NCBI GenBank assembly: GCA_029339505.1
Contig: JAQISU010000115.1
Span: 3,001,001 to 3,065,000, forward strand
Source of the DNA: Unio delphinus
Taxonomy: Eukaryota; Mollusca; Bivalvia; Unionida; Unionidae
DNA length: 64,000 nt
Direction: 5' to 3'
Position 1 is the first letter of the stretch. Each line of letters opens with the position of its first letter. The notes beneath the pieces are model-generated. The model saw nothing but the letters and a program-made list of their open reading frames with translations. It searched no databases and was not told where the DNA came from. A program made the position numbers and the translations under genes. Below are positions 1 through 11,665 of the stretch, in pieces.

Positions 1-513
1 CTCATTTGTCCTACATTACCGTCGTCAAAATGGCAATGGAGCAGTCTCACCCGCTTTATGTGCTGTCTGGGACTGGATGAAGGTATTTGTTATATCAAGA
101 AATTTGCAACAGAGAGGTTTCATATACCGAAGGTTTATTATTGTCAGGGAGTCGCCTTTAAAATTTGTGAAGAAAGTCTATTTATGAAGAGGTATACTGA
201 ACTGTACAGAAATGCATAACTCAATCAAAGTTCCCTACATTTTGGGTGGGTCAGTGGTTGGAATTGTAAGATGATCAGTTTCAGAGGTAAGTTCTCATCA
301 TGCATATTAATGTTTAGTAATGTTAATAATCAAGAGAGTGTCACGTATTGAAATCATATTGAAACAAGTCTAAACCATATTGAAATAAAAAAGTACGAAA
401 TTTATTATTCAACCCTGCATGAGTAATTTGAAGAGACATACATGCACAGTTTGAGCGACAAATTACAAGCAGAGACGGACTTGTCTCAATAATCCTTAAA
501 CACCAGACACCGT

Positions 514-748
514 TCATTACACTATTCACATTTCTTACATTATTCACATTTCTTACAGTATTCACATTTCTTACAGTATTCACATTTCTTACTATTCACA
601 TTTCTTACAGTATTCACATTCCTTACAGTATTCACATTTCTTACATTATTCACATTTCTTACAGTATTCACATTTCTTACAGTATTCACATTTCTTACTA
701 TTCACATTTCTTACAGTATTCACATTTCTTACAGTATTCACATTTCTA
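514..748. repeat. 18-bp minisatellite (TATTCACATTTCTTACAG)
   Basis: About 13 head-to-tail copies of an 18-bp unit, some shortened by loss of ACAG. The array lies in RFX6 intron 2. An open frame across it encodes NTVRNV-type repeats and is a by-product of the period being a multiple of three. Confidence 0.9.
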
Positions 749-867
749 ATTATGGCAAATATGTAAGTAATATTTTATCTTGATAAGACACCAAAAATTA
801 CCTCGGTATAATATCCTCAATAACATGACATTATTTTTTTATTATTAATATAATTATTATTATTATT

Positions 868-945
868 GTTAGTAGTAGTAGTAGTAGTAGTAGTAGTAGC
901 AGTAGCAGTAGTAGTAGTAGTAGTAGTAATAGTAATAGCAGTATT
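868..945. repeat. (AGT)n microsatellite
   Basis: AGT/AGC triplets, imperfect toward the right edge. Confidence 0.9.
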
Positions 946-1381
946 GTAGTTGTTGTTTGCTGCTGCTGTTGTTCTGGCTGCATCTTACCTTAACAATTTA
1001 TTGCAGAACTAAAGTTTTGTTATGCATTAAACTGCCTTAGCGGGACACCTTTTCACATGTCCTACAAATGGTTGTGTAAGACTAGTTTACGAAAAGTTCT
1101 GTTAATCGATAAATGTTCTGTTAATCGATAAAAGTTCTAACTTTATTAACCAGGTCATGCCTTGTAAAACTGTCATACTCATCGTGGTGAGAATTAAAAA
1201 CACTTCAACGTAGGGGTCGAAAAAAAGATTACATTAATACTTGGTTCTTTATACATGAGTAATAAAAACAAAGAATCAATCAATAACATAAATATAATAC
1301 ATGTGATAAACATGTAAATGTATAATTTGTTCATTGCTGAAATTGTTATCGTTCTGTTTCATTTTTCATATGTACAACTGT

Positions 1382-1437
1382 AAGAAGGAAGGAAGGAAGG
1401 AAGGAAGGAAGGAAGGAAGGAAGGAAGGAAGGAAGGA
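1382..1437. repeat. (GGAA)n microsatellite
   Basis: About 13 tandem GGAA units, 69 bp from the RFX6 exon 2 donor. In minus-strand transcripts it reads (TTCC)n. It is a run of ETS-core GGAA motifs, although no function is shown. Confidence 0.9.
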
Positions 1438-1505
1438 TTTGTTCATTATTGTTGCCTGTGTTAATGCAATCATATTATTACAATTGCAATGTTTGAAAAA
1501 CTCAC

Positions 1506-1689
1506 CATTGTAGAGTCAGTGCTGTTTGCTTTTTCTTGTCCCTCATAATCTGTGCCACAGTCTTCTTCGGCATCTGTTGCGCATTTCCGTTGACATCTAC
1601 GTGTCCATTTTCATTAGCCAATAATTTTTCTTCTTCATCTAGAATGCTCTCGTCATCCGTATACGTCTGACTGTCGTCAGTTGTGGGCT
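1506..1689 (-). CDS. RFX6: RFX6-like transcription factor, coding exon 2 (acidic linker and start of the DNA-binding domain)
   Basis: The exon is 184 nt. Its acceptor (TTTCTCTATCAG^AGCCC) and donor (CAATG^GTGAGT) are both canonical, and the phases match exon 1. It encodes residues 52-113: an acidic stretch (DDESILDEEEK, about 63-73), a neutral linker, then PKKTVAQIMRD and KKKQTALTLQW. From memory, vertebrate RFX6 reads KKTITQIVKD, KKKQTQLTLQW and then LEENY at the start of the RFX winged-helix domain. The KDKKKQT block before TLQW is specific to RFX6; RFX4 and RFX1-3 differ here. The last codon (Trp) is split TG/G, so the next exon should begin with G and encode LEENY-like sequence. That exon was not found between 1 and 1505 and must lie outside the window. 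Exon 2 carries only the N-terminal lip of the domain; the recognition helix and dimerisation region are not here. Confidence 0.85.
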
Positions 1690-2141
1690 CTGATAGAGAA
1701 AGAGGGTACGTTTGTTTTATGTTAAAATGATTACAACTAAATACTACCATAATTTCAACTCCTGATTTACAATAAACCACTACATCCAAGGCAAGATATA
1801 CAATGCTACGAAGAATAAGGAAAAAAAATAACAAAATAAATAAAACTCGCTGCCATATATAAATATCACTAGGCGGAATTACTCCGAATATGATAAAAGA
1901 AATTTCGTTGATTGAAATGATATTCTAAATATATATTTCAGCTAAAACCTAGGAAAAAGAACTCTATCCTACTCTAACGTTTTACATGAAGTAGTCAGCA
2001 TTTCCAAACAAACTGAAAACTATACAAATTAAAGTCACACAAACATTTTAATGAAGATGGGGTTAATAATTGAGCCTCCTTCTGAGTTACGGAAAATATT
2101 AAGTTACAGAAGTTCAAACAAACTTTAAAAGTTACCCAACT

Positions 2142-2246
2142 AATTAATTTAATTTAATTCAATTCAATTCAATTCAATTCAATTCAATTCAATTCAATTC
2201 AATTTAATTTAATTTAATTTAATTTAATTTAATTTAATTTAATTTT
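2142..2246. repeat. (AATTC)n/(AATTT)n pentanucleotide array
   Basis: A block of AATTC repeats followed by AATTT repeats: two variants of one pentamer, sorted into homogeneous blocks. Confidence 0.9.
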
Positions 2247-2510
2247 AATCCAGTGACTTGTCCAGAAAATCAAGTATTAAACCCAACAATAGAACAGTCT
2301 TCTTCTCTATTGGATTACATGAACATATCTTAATGCAGAATCAAATGGCTACATCTGTATGAATAGTGTACGTGATCCGAAGGTAGCGAGGTTGTTCTTT
2401 GCATATCACGTGCTGGACAAAATACGTGACGTCATCTTCTGAAGTTATTTAATTTCTCACCTCTAGTCTTCCCAAGGCATTTTCAAAACTAAAGGACATA
2501 AGCAATCAAA

Positions 2511-2619
2511 GTTAGCTAGCTAGCCCGTTACATGTATTTACTTAGATAGGTAGGTAGCTAGCTAGCTGGGTAGGTAGCTAGATAGGTAGGTAGGAAGATA
2601 GGTAGGTAAGTAGGTAGGC
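2511..2619. repeat. (TAGC)n/(TAGG)n degenerate tetranucleotide region
   Basis: Mixed GCTA and GGTA tetramers with interruptions. Confidence 0.8.
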
Positions 2620-3221
2620 GTTAAAATGTGTCCATGGGTATTAGATACAGTTTCAGAAGAGTTCACTCTTTTCCTGAAGTTGCCGCTATATTTCTAAGTT
2701 AAATACATTTGCCTCTTGTTACGTATTTTGTCATCTTGTTATGTACTTTGACCTCTTAATTATGTCTATGGACCTTATGGTTATATACTGTTACTTCAAT
2801 TAAAATGTAAATTTCCTATATACATCATAGTTATACCTTTAAATATTTGTTAAAATGCAAAATTTAATGTAAGTAAATATTTTGCTGTACTTTTCACTAT
2901 AATCAATATTTTATATTTCCTTCATCTTTTATGCTAAAATCTGATTTTTTTTTCTTTTACAATCTCAGTTGTTTTTTTTTTTTAATGAGCAGTGTTGATA
3001 TTAGAGATGTGCTGTATAATTTAAAGCAAGTCAACACAAGTAAACTACCTTAAAGTGTGCTTAGTCCAATCAAATCAAACTGACTTGTGTCTACTTAGTA
3101 CAACGAATCAGGTCATCATATAGTCCCTATATCCAATATTTGAAACCAAATTAAAAGTATTATACCGTCAGCTATTGGTCTCGGATTTGCATATAGTGTC
3201 TTATGGCAGGTGGATCATTGC

Positions 3222-3288
3222 CCCATTAAGGTGTATTCCCACTGAGGGGTATTCCCATCAAGGGGTGTTCCTATTAAAGGGTATTCCG
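3222..3288. repeat. Short degenerate ~20-bp repeat
   Basis: About four copies of a unit containing GGGGTATTCCCAT-like sequence, with substitutions between copies. Confidence 0.6.
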
Positions 3289-4720
3289 TTCTGATTTAGA
3301 ACGATTTTGTTATGCGTCTACGGTGGCGCTCACAAGTTTCGTATTTTGTATAGGGTTAGAAATTTAAAGAAAAATAATTTCCCCTTGTGCACTCACTAGT
3401 TTTACTGGCTATCTAAAAAGGACCTTGTATATCTTAGATATTATTCAAATAACCTTTTAATTCCCTTTATTTTGGTGCATGATTGATAGGTGTACGGATT
3501 ATTGAGTATACAGTGTACTTAGACTAATTCAGGCTGATTGTTTTATCACAAATAATTTTAGTTATATTTGCGCTTTGATCATTTACAATTTCCACAAGTA
3601 CAATATTCAAAGACATTTTAGCCACAGCACATGAAAATAACATAGAAGTATTCCAACATTTTGTCCATTGTGCATGTTGCAAATGTTGACAACTTCACCT
3701 TACACCCAGCACTTTCTCAGAAGTTCATAATAAACGTAAAGCACACCCTAATGCCTTGTCAGGCATTTTACCACCTAGTCTATCAGGATATTTACCGGTG
3801 CAATACAACATTAGACTTAGGATTTATTTCATCCTGTCGTTTACACTTTATCATGCCATCATGCCATCATATTTTGTTCGTAGGAGAAATTCTGAGGACA
3901 TATTTAGATCACTTAGATTAAGTCTGGCATATTGCTTCCACCAGAAACTTGTAAATGTTGTTCTAAGTGTAGCATTAACATCAAAATGTTGACATTTATT
4001 TCCGGTAAAGGTATAAAAAAAATTACACTTACATAGGCAACAGTTAATAATATCTGAATTAAGCCAGAGATGTTATCACTTCTGGTGATAGAAAACAATC
4101 AGACTTTAAATATTAAATATTACTTGCGGCAAATATATCATATCACACAAACCTACACTTGCAAAAGTAACAGATGAACCCCCCACCCCCACCCCCGAAA
4201 AAAGAACCTGCAATTAAAATAAACACATAACATGCAACCATAATTTTGAACGAGGAGATAGCAAATTAATGTCTACTTCACAACAATAGATTTATTCGAA
4301 AGTGAAGTGTATCGCATAAAGACCTGCTCTTGATATAACGAGACATAACGTTCGCTGGATCTAACGATAAAGTGTCTAAAAGATTGGCGTCGCGTAAATA
4401 TTTTCCAATTCGTGGAAAAATAAATTAAACTATAGTGTCTTTCTAGGTGATAAGACTTAAACTTGAAAATATAAATAATTTTATACTTTTTTTAAAAAGT
4501 CAACGGAGGAGGAAATGTATGTATCAGTGACCTATATGAGGGATAGTGGAATAATTTTCCTGTTAAAGAGAACATACAGCTATCTCGTTTAATTATGGTT
4601 ATTCCAGTATGTTCGAGAAATTGAGCTAATTGAAGATAGCATTCAATAATTATTAATTTCACTTTTCACATTGCTGTAAAATGAACACATAGATGTAACG
4701 CACATAACTGAGTGGATATC

Positions 4721-4950
4721 CACTAAAGCGCTGATTGGATAGAATCTAGGCTACACTAAAGCGCTGACTGGATAGAATCTAGGCTACACTAAAGCACTGA
4801 TTGGATAGAATCTAGGCTACACTAAAGCACTGATTGGATAGAATCTAGGCTACACTAAAGCACTGATTGGATAGAATCTAGGCTATACTAAAGCACTGAT
4901 TGGATAGAATCTAGGCTACACTAAAGCACTGACTGGATAGAATCTAGGCT
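4721..4950. repeat. 33-bp minisatellite, 7 copies
   Basis: Seven near-identical 33-bp units beginning CACTAAAGC and containing GGATAGAATCTAGGC. Copies differ by single substitutions (GCGCTG/GCACTG, GATTGG/GACTGG). Confidence 0.92.
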
Positions 4951-5100
4951 TTGTGTCAAGTTTTGTGTCCTCAAATTTATTATAAACAATCAAGAATGGT
5001 CATAATGAAAATCGCAGGTCATAAATAAAACAGTAATTAATATCACTCTGCTTTACTGCACTGACTGTGTGTGCAGATAGTGTTAACAGCACGTGCAAAT

Positions 5101-5276
5101 GGCGGGGGAGGGGGGAGGAAAGTGCAGTCCTCTCCCTCCATGATCTGTCTGCGGCGTTTGGCAATTTGGGCTATGATACATTACTTCACCGTCTCCAACA
5201 TGTTTTAATTTGTATTCATATCATTATAGATGTTGTAAAGAGCTTAGAGCTTCTAAAGATTAGGCACTATACAAAG

Positions 5277-5328
<52 letters not shown>

Positions 5329-5332
5329 ATAA
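5101..5332 (+). mobile_element. Truncated CR1-like LINE insertion with (ATT)n tail and 29-bp TSD
   Basis: The 232-bp insert encodes a fragment of a CR1-type reverse transcriptase (VLSLHDLSAAF and YDTLLHRLQHV, around 5121-5208; known family members read LTLLDLSAAFDTIDH and LLHRLQHVFG). It then jumps to a 3'-end motif (GCTTAGAGCTTCTAAAGATT, from about 5241) and a long (ATT)n tail (5278-5326). Flanks 5072-5100 and 5333-5361 are the same 29 bp with two mismatches, which marks a target-site duplication. The insert is therefore one retroposition product, truncated at the 5' end and deleted internally between the RT core and the 3' tail. Confidence 0.85.
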
Positions 5333-6476
5333 TGCAGATAGTGTTAACAGTACATGCAAATAGTAACAAGAGTACATGCATAAGAAAAGAAACAAATGTT
5401 GGCGACAAGAACAGAATTAAAAACCCAGGATCTATGTAAATCACCGTAGTCTAAAAAATTGCAGATTATACATGTCTTAAATAAGAGACAACAAAACAGT
5501 TAAAGTGCGTAAATCAATCATGAGTGCAATTAAAAAAGTTTGATTAGTAAGAACACTCATCTCTTTGAAAGATCCAGAACACTCTAAATTGAAACGTTTC
5601 ATTGTGCAGCTGCTCTAACGTGTAATATCTATTTGGTAATGGACAAGTCAGATACAAATTCTATTTGAGATGCAATGAATGATGCATATACAAACAGAGA
5701 AACTGTGACCCATTTATCTCCAAAAGCCTGGAACACATCAGTAAACTTTCTATACAACTAATTCTCCATAATTATTTCAGTAGGCATGTGTAATTGTGCA
5801 ACCCTTATGTTTTTCACGAATATATTTCCAGAAGTTATCGTGCGCGAGCTTAGAGAATGACACAATCTTTAATGGTCCCAAACCTGGATACCATACACCA
5901 ATTCCTGTCTAAGTCTTACGTTGGCCTTTTTCTTTGAGTATTACATGACCAAGAGTCAAATTGATTCTGAGATAGTAAATTTAAAATTAAAATAATAAAT
6001 CAAAGGCAAGAATACTCTAATAGGGGCATGTGCTTTTTCTACATTCAATGTCCTCTGTTTCTCGTGGAATCTAAATATTCCTTCAGTTGTAGTAAGACTG
6101 AATATTTCTCGTGCTGAGCGAAACGTACCACCACAAAAAATTTGTCCAGTGCCTAAAAGGACCATGACTAATCCACAAATACAGGGAAATTACACAAGAG
6201 TACTAAATAATCAATTATTTGGCGGACTAAGTGTTCAAACTAACGGCGTTATTCATAACAATCCAATTAATTTAAAGAGAATAAGACAAACAATCGATTG
6301 ACCTTCCTGTAGCATATTGGCCGTTGTGTCTTTTTTTATTATTCTACGTTGCTGTTTGTTGTTTTTGCTTTACTGTTGTTTTTCTGTTGTTGTTTTGTTT
6401 TTGTTTTTGTTTTTTAGTTGGGGGGGGGAGGTGTTGTTGCAAAAAACAAAGACTCGCCTTAACAGTGACCGCCATT

Positions 6477-6545
6477 TGTATGTATGTATGTATGTATGTA
6501 TGTATGTATGTATGTATGTATGTATGTATGTATGTATGTCTCTCT

Positions 6546-6617
<72 letters not shown>
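6477..6617. repeat. (TGTA)n followed by (TA)n
   Basis: TGTA tetramers (6477-6539), a short CT-rich spacer, then about 34 TA dinucleotides. The arrays sit right of a GT/T-rich stretch (6330-6440). Confidence 0.95.
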
Positions 6618-6619
<2 letters not shown>

Positions 6620-7509
6620 GTGTGTGTATGTGTGTGATTGTTTTCAAAAATTACTATGATATTTTAACAGTTTCTTATATTATTTAAAAAGGCTAATTAG
6701 TGCCAATGACACTGTACAATTGTGCCCAACAAATTATTTTCAAATTAAACCCGAAGGTATCAGTGAATAGGGAAAATCGTAGTACATAATTAAAATTATT
6801 CTTCATCCCACCTTTGTCTCACCATTCATACGTGTACGTCCACAGGTGTCAAGTTGATATGTGAATTGTAGATTCTACTGACTCGTTATCACCAGACATT
6901 CTCCATATTACACATTGTTCACACTGATATAAATCAATGACATCATGGGTACTCTACATAAAACAGGAATATATTCTAAATTTGAATTTGAATGTAGTCA
7001 TTCATTCTTTCGTGAATTCGTGAGTTTTCTCATTCGATAATTCGGCCGTTACTCTGTCAATGATTTTGTGCCAACCCATTACCGGCTGAGAAAAGAATAA
7101 GGTCAAAAAGATAAAAATTCACAAGCATTAAATTGATGCAGCAAACAAATACAATATATACCAAATGAAAGCTAAGTATGGCATGCAGTTTGTTTTTAAC
7201 TGATTCCAGTCTGTCAATAATTAGACGAATTTAAAATCTAATTTTGTTATATTAAAAAAAAACTAAAAGCTTTTAAATTTTAAAGTACGGAGACATGTTT
7301 ACAACTCACTTTTTTCAAATAAAACCCCCACATCAGTCTAGTTAGAGCATGGTAAACTTCTTTGTCTTACCTTTTGTATCAACTGAGGACATAAAATAAG
7401 AAACATTTAAAATGCACGTCTTGAGGTCATTAAAAACATCAAGTCGTTTCTTCCGAATTACACGGTTTTACCATTCAAATCTACAAAATGCTGGAGCATA
7501 ATGTATGTT

Positions 7510-7595
7510 CTTAAACAGACATAGGTGTTTTCATAGAGACATATGTGTTTTCATAGAGACAGGTGTTTTCATAGAGACACGGATGTTTTCATAGA
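7510..7595. repeat. ~22-bp minisatellite, about 4 copies
   Basis: Copies share GTTTTCATAGAGACA, with variable spacers. Confidence 0.75.
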
Positions 7596-7867
7596 CAACA
7601 TAAAGATACTACACGTGTTTTATTGACAATATACGGGTAATACAGATACAATTTCAAACACCTTAATGTCAGATAATCAATGTAGTAAAGTTAAAGTTTC
7701 TTTATCTGTATTTAGGTGTAGGGTTGGTGGTACGGTAGTTGAGATAGAGGTATCAATAATTATGTTCAAAATAAGATGAATAATGTTTCGAGTGATTCTT
7801 AAATACAGTTCTTGAAAAATCTCTAAGAATTTTAGAGATAATAAAAATGACAATAATAATAACATTT

Positions 7868-7957
7868 TTGTAATAATAATAATAATAATAATAATAATAG
7901 TAATAATAATAATAACATTTTTATTATTATTGTTACTATTATTATTATTACTATCAT

Positions 7958-8025
<68 letters not shown>

Positions 8026-8027
8026 TT
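7868..8027. repeat. (AAT)n / (ATT)n inverted pair followed by (AGT)n
   Basis: An AAT run (about 7870-7915) is followed by an ATT run (7921-7955) and an AGT run (7958-8024). The first two are complementary and could fold into a hairpin. Long Thr/Asn/Leu frames here are triplet artefacts. Confidence 0.9.
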
Positions 8028-8287
8028 GTTATTGTTGTATGTTGATGGTATATAAAAATCACAAGGTACAAAGAATACACACAGTATTGGTAACAAGAAT
8101 ATATGAACGGTCTTATCTGTATAATAATTACTTATGTCAGATATGTAAAAATGCAGTTGCTTTCAAGGTATTGGAATTAATTGGGAACAGCTTTCATTAT
8201 GCTAACTAAATAACATAATTCAGGTAGATAAGTTATCGAGCTATCGGGGATGGGGAGAGAGGGTGGGAATACTCGGGATAACATTTT

Positions 8288-8465
8288 GGGTTAATACCAC
8301 TTTTAACACATTATTGACTATATCAGGTCAAGTAAAGAAAGAGGTAAGCACCTTTCAAAACTAAACACATAGGCAACCAACTCAGGCTAGTCTAGACTGA
8401 GTATTGAACTCGCATCCCTTGATTTACAATTCTGATGCTCTTCAAACTCGGCCATCGTGGAGCCC
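8288..8465 (-). mobile_element. tRNA-derived SINE, family B (copy 1)
   Basis: On the minus strand this starts with a tRNA-like head (GGCTCCACGATGGCCGAGTT near 8465) that has an A-box-like TGGCCGAGTTTGAAGAGC and a B-box-like GAGTTCAATACTC. It ends with AATAATGTGTTAAAAGTGG and TTAAACCC-like sequence near 8288. The same tail occurs at 30893-31030. The copy is diverged and no clear target-site duplication was found. Confidence 0.6.
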
Positions 8466-8776
8466 TTAAGGATTTGAAGAGATGGGAATCGGATTAAGCA
8501 TGCATCTGTTGGATAAACATGAGAAGCATCTTGCAGATCGCAATGCAGTATGCGGGACAATATTAACGAACATATTTCCTGTGGACGTAAATTCAGCAAC
8601 CTGCCTTCAAAGAGCTGCCATTTAAAATGGTTGGGTGATGGTGGAAATAATATTTAAACAAAACATAAACACAAAACGCCATTGGAACGAAATTTAACTA
8701 AAGTTAATTGCACGAAAAATTTCGCTAGCAATAAATTAATTAACTATGAATTGTAATATTTGTATGTTGTCATTGT

Positions 8777-8790
8777 TATTGTTGTTGTTG

Positions 8791-8845
<55 letters not shown>

Positions 8846-8850
8846 TACTA
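8777..8850. repeat. (TTG)n(TTA)n microsatellite
   Basis: A few GTT units pass into about 20 ATT units. Confidence 0.92.
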
Positions 8851-8937
8851 GTGTTGTTGTCATTAACAATATCACTGTAAAAAAAAAATCGTTACCAGAC
8901 AAAATTTAGCCGGACATACCAAAATAACAAAGCTAAA

Positions 8938-8941
<4 letters not shown>

Positions 8942-8988
<47 letters not shown>
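8942..8988. repeat. (GA)n microsatellite
   Basis: About 23 GA dinucleotides. Confidence 0.95.
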
Positions 8989-8991
<3 letters not shown>

Positions 8992-9160
8992 ATGTGGGGA
9001 AGAAGAGGAGAGTACGCGTGTGTTTTCTAAAATGCCCTGTATAAAGATATGGGTCGTAATGTATTACAATTTTGCCATAAACGAGTGCAGTCATTTACTG
9101 TATGATGTAAGCAGCTTTCATTCGGTCAATTAGAAAGATAATATTGGGATGACACGTACC

Positions 9161-9264
9161 CCAATGACCACTGAATGTCACCCCTAATCTGATAATCCCC
9201 GATAGGGTCACTGAATGTCACCCCTAATCTGATAATCCCCGATAATCCCCGATAGGGTCATTGG
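9161..9264. repeat. Duplicated ~41-bp unit bounded by a short inverted repeat
   Basis: Two direct copies of a unit containing GAATGTCACCCCTAATCTG and CCCCGATAGGGTCA. The outer edges CCAATGACC (9162-9170) and GGTCATTGG (9256-9264) are exact inverse complements and could form a stem. It may be a small foldback element. Confidence 0.6.
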
Positions 9265-9666
9265 AATAGTGAGTTACGTGCTTACTTTTAACAAATTTTC
9301 TCTACCTGTCAACTAAATGTTGTATTATGCAATCAAATGATTATAAATAACGATATAAATTCTTACAGGACATTTTCTTTCCTAACTATGACTTATTGTC
9401 AATACCCATCCTTTTCGTTTGTATTTACCAGCCTCTTGTATCTACCATCCTTTAGAGTTCTTTCATTCTCTTTTTTTTTTTAAAATATATAACCCCTTAA
9501 AAATGCATACTTATCCTGTTCTTCACGGTATTTTGGGGGACAAAGTAATTGAAGTTTCTTACAACAGCCGAGAATATGACCCCATGGGTAATGAATGTAT
9601 TATGAAAACCCTCTAACAAAAGAAAACACTGACACAGACCGCATGTCCCTTCATTATCCAATGTAT

Positions 9667-10098
9667 GTGTTTCGATCTTTATTAGTAATTAAAGTATTTC
9701 GATCTTTCTTAGTAATTAAAGTGTTTCGATCTTTATTAGTAATTAAAGTGTTTCGATCTTTATTAGTAATTAAAGTATTTCGATCTTTATTAGTAATTAA
9801 AGTGTTTCGATCTTTATTAGTAATTAAAATATTTCGATCTTTATTAGTAATTAAAGTGTTTCGATCTTTATTAGTAATTAAAGTGTTTCGATCTTTATTA
9901 ATAATTAAAGTGTTTCGATCTTTATTAGTAATTAAAGTATTTCGATCTTTCTTAGTAATTAAAGTATTTCGATCTTTATTAGTAATTAAAGTGTTTCGAT
10001 CTTTATTAGTAATTAAAATATTTCGATCTTTATTAGTAATTAAAGTATTTCGATCTTTATTAGTAATTAAAGTGTTTCGATCTTTATTAGTTATTAAA
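9667..10098. repeat. 27-bp minisatellite, 16 copies
   Basis: Sixteen units of GTGTTTCGATCTTTATTAGT plus AATTAAA, varying by single bases (GTG/GTA, TTA/CTT). Because 27 is a multiple of three and the unit has no stop in one frame on each strand, both strands stay open: FRSLLVIKV repeats on plus and NTLITNKDR repeats on minus. I treat neither as a gene. Confidence 0.95.
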
Positions 10099-10133
10099 AA
10101 GCTGTGCAACGTTGCCAACGAAAGTATGTAGGA

Positions 10134-10135
<2 letters not shown>

Positions 10136-10221
<86 letters not shown>

Positions 10222-10241
10222 ATATATATATATATATATAT
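10136..10241. repeat. (TA)n microsatellite
   Basis: About 50 TA units with one C interruption near 10220. Confidence 0.95.
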
Positions 10242-10254
10242 GCTGTTGGGAAAA

Positions 10255-11330
10255 TTTAATAACCTAAGTATTACAGTGGAACTGGTATAATCAAGTATCG
10301 TACGTAATACAGAGGTACTGGGATAATCAAGTAACCTAAGTATTACAGTGGAACTACGATAATCAAGTAGCCTGCGTATCACAGTATACAAGGGTAATCA
10401 AATAGCCGACGTATCACAGTGGTACTGTGATAACCAAGAAGCCTACATATTACAGTAGTATAGGGTTAATCAAGCAGCCTGCGTATCACAGTATACAAGG
10501 GTAATAAAAAACGCCGACGTATCACAGTGGTACCGTGATAACCAAGTAGCCTACATATTACAGTAGTACTTGGATAATCATGTTGTTGTTATTGTTGCTG
10601 TTGTTGTAGGTTTAACGCCATTTTTCAACACACGATGGGTCTACATGGTGGCCAGTAGTTTTGGTGGAGGAAGAACCTGGGAAAACACCCGGAAAGAATC
10701 ACGGACCCACGAGAAGCTACTAGCAAGCTTTCTCACATAACTACATTAGCCGAATCTTAGACTCGAACCATCGCAGACAGAGGTGAGATGACAGTGATCC
10801 GTAACGGAAAGCGCTTCAAACCACTCGGCCAATCGGGGCCCTCAGAGATAATCATGTAGTATGCGTATTATAGTATACAAGGGTAATCAAATAGCCTACG
10901 CATTACAATAGTACAAGGGTAATCAAGTTGCCTACGCATTACAATAGTATATGGGTAATCAAGTTGCCTACGTATTAGAATAGTACAAGGGTAATCAAGT
11001 TGCCTACGCATTACAATAGTACAAGGGTAATCCAGTTACCTACGCATTACAATAGTACAAGGGTAATCAAGTAGCCTACACATTACAATAGAACACGGGT
11101 AATCAAGTTGTCTACGCAGTAGTACAAAGATAAACAAATAGCCCTAATATCACAGTAGTACATGCATAATCAAGTAGCCTACTTATCACATTGAAACTAG
11201 GATAGTACAAGGGTAATCAAATAGCCGACGTATCACAGTGGTACCTTGATAAGCAAGTTGCCTACATATTACAGTAGTACATGGACAATCAAGTAACCTA
11301 CTTATTATAGTAAAAAAAGGGCTTCCGATA
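10255..11330. repeat. Diverged ~35-40-bp satellite array interrupted by a SINE
   Basis: Units share TACAAGGGTAATCAAGT and GCCTACGCATTACAATAGT. Many point differences separate copies. The array is broken at 10584-10846 by a SINE with an 11-bp target-site duplication, so it predates that insertion. Confidence 0.85.
10584..10846 (-). mobile_element. tRNA-derived SINE, family A (copy 1), complete with TSD
   Basis: On the minus strand this reads GGGCCCCGATTGGCCGAGTG at the head (A-box-like TGGCCGAGTGGTTTGAAG) and has a B-box-like GGTTCGAGTC near 10770. The body has TTTCCGGGTGTTTTCCC. The tail is AATGGCGTTAAACCTACAAC followed by AAC/AAT triplets. GATAATCATGT flanks it at 10573-10583 and 10847-10857, an exact 11-bp target-site duplication. 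A Pol III promoter within the head is expected for this type of element. Family name not assigned. Confidence 0.85.
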
Positions 11331-11593
11331 ATACTGGGATTACTTTTTAGGCTGAAAAAAAATTAAATCTATACTAATCTTCCATAAGAGATTATTTACA
11401 AATTATATACTTTTATTTTAAATGCATAACTAAGAAGTAAACTTCTTTCTTTACTGTCAAAACTGTCAGAATTCAAATGAATATCGCCATTAAAAAAAAT
11501 CATGCCTATCACACTTGGACATGGGTCCCTATCTTGGCTCGGAAATGCATAATAGATCTGATGCGTACTCCAGCTTGCCGTAAGAGGCAAAGT

Positions 11594-11665
11594 TACGGTG
11601 GCTGAATGGTAAGCGTGTTAGACTCGCGACCGAAAAGGTTAAGGGTTGAGTTCAGCCATCGGATT
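11594..11665 (+). mobile_element. tRNA-like SINE head (family C)
   Basis: GTGGCTGAATGGTAAGCGTG resembles an A box, and GGGTTGAGTTC about 35 nt later resembles a B box. The spacing fits a tRNA-Leu/Ser-type head. No complete tail was recognised downstream, so this is a fragment or a strongly diverged copy. Confidence 0.5.

Larger units (their letters stand above)
1..1505 (-). other. RFX6: Partial RFX6 intron 2
   Basis: This is sequence downstream of the exon 2 donor on the minus strand. I looked for an exon encoding the LEENY...CEGVCLPR part of the RFX domain and found none, so the intron runs off the window. It holds an 18-bp minisatellite, an (AGT)n array and a (GGAA)n array. Otherwise 1-513 and 950-1380 show nothing recognisable. 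Confidence 0.6.

Noticed and set aside
1..60. Next RFX6 exon at the left edge
   Set aside because: Minus-strand translation near a GTGAG donor at about 46-50 does not give the LEENY...CEGVCLPR sequence expected after exon 2.
9654..10391. 245-codon minus-strand frame with NTLITNKDR repeats
   Set aside because: A by-product of a 27-bp tandem repeat plus (TA)n. The opposite strand is equally open.
10755..10775. Possible tRNA gene (B box GGTTCGAGTC)
   Set aside because: It lacks a foldable cloverleaf and mature 3' end. The head belongs to a SINE with a retroposon tail and target-site duplication.
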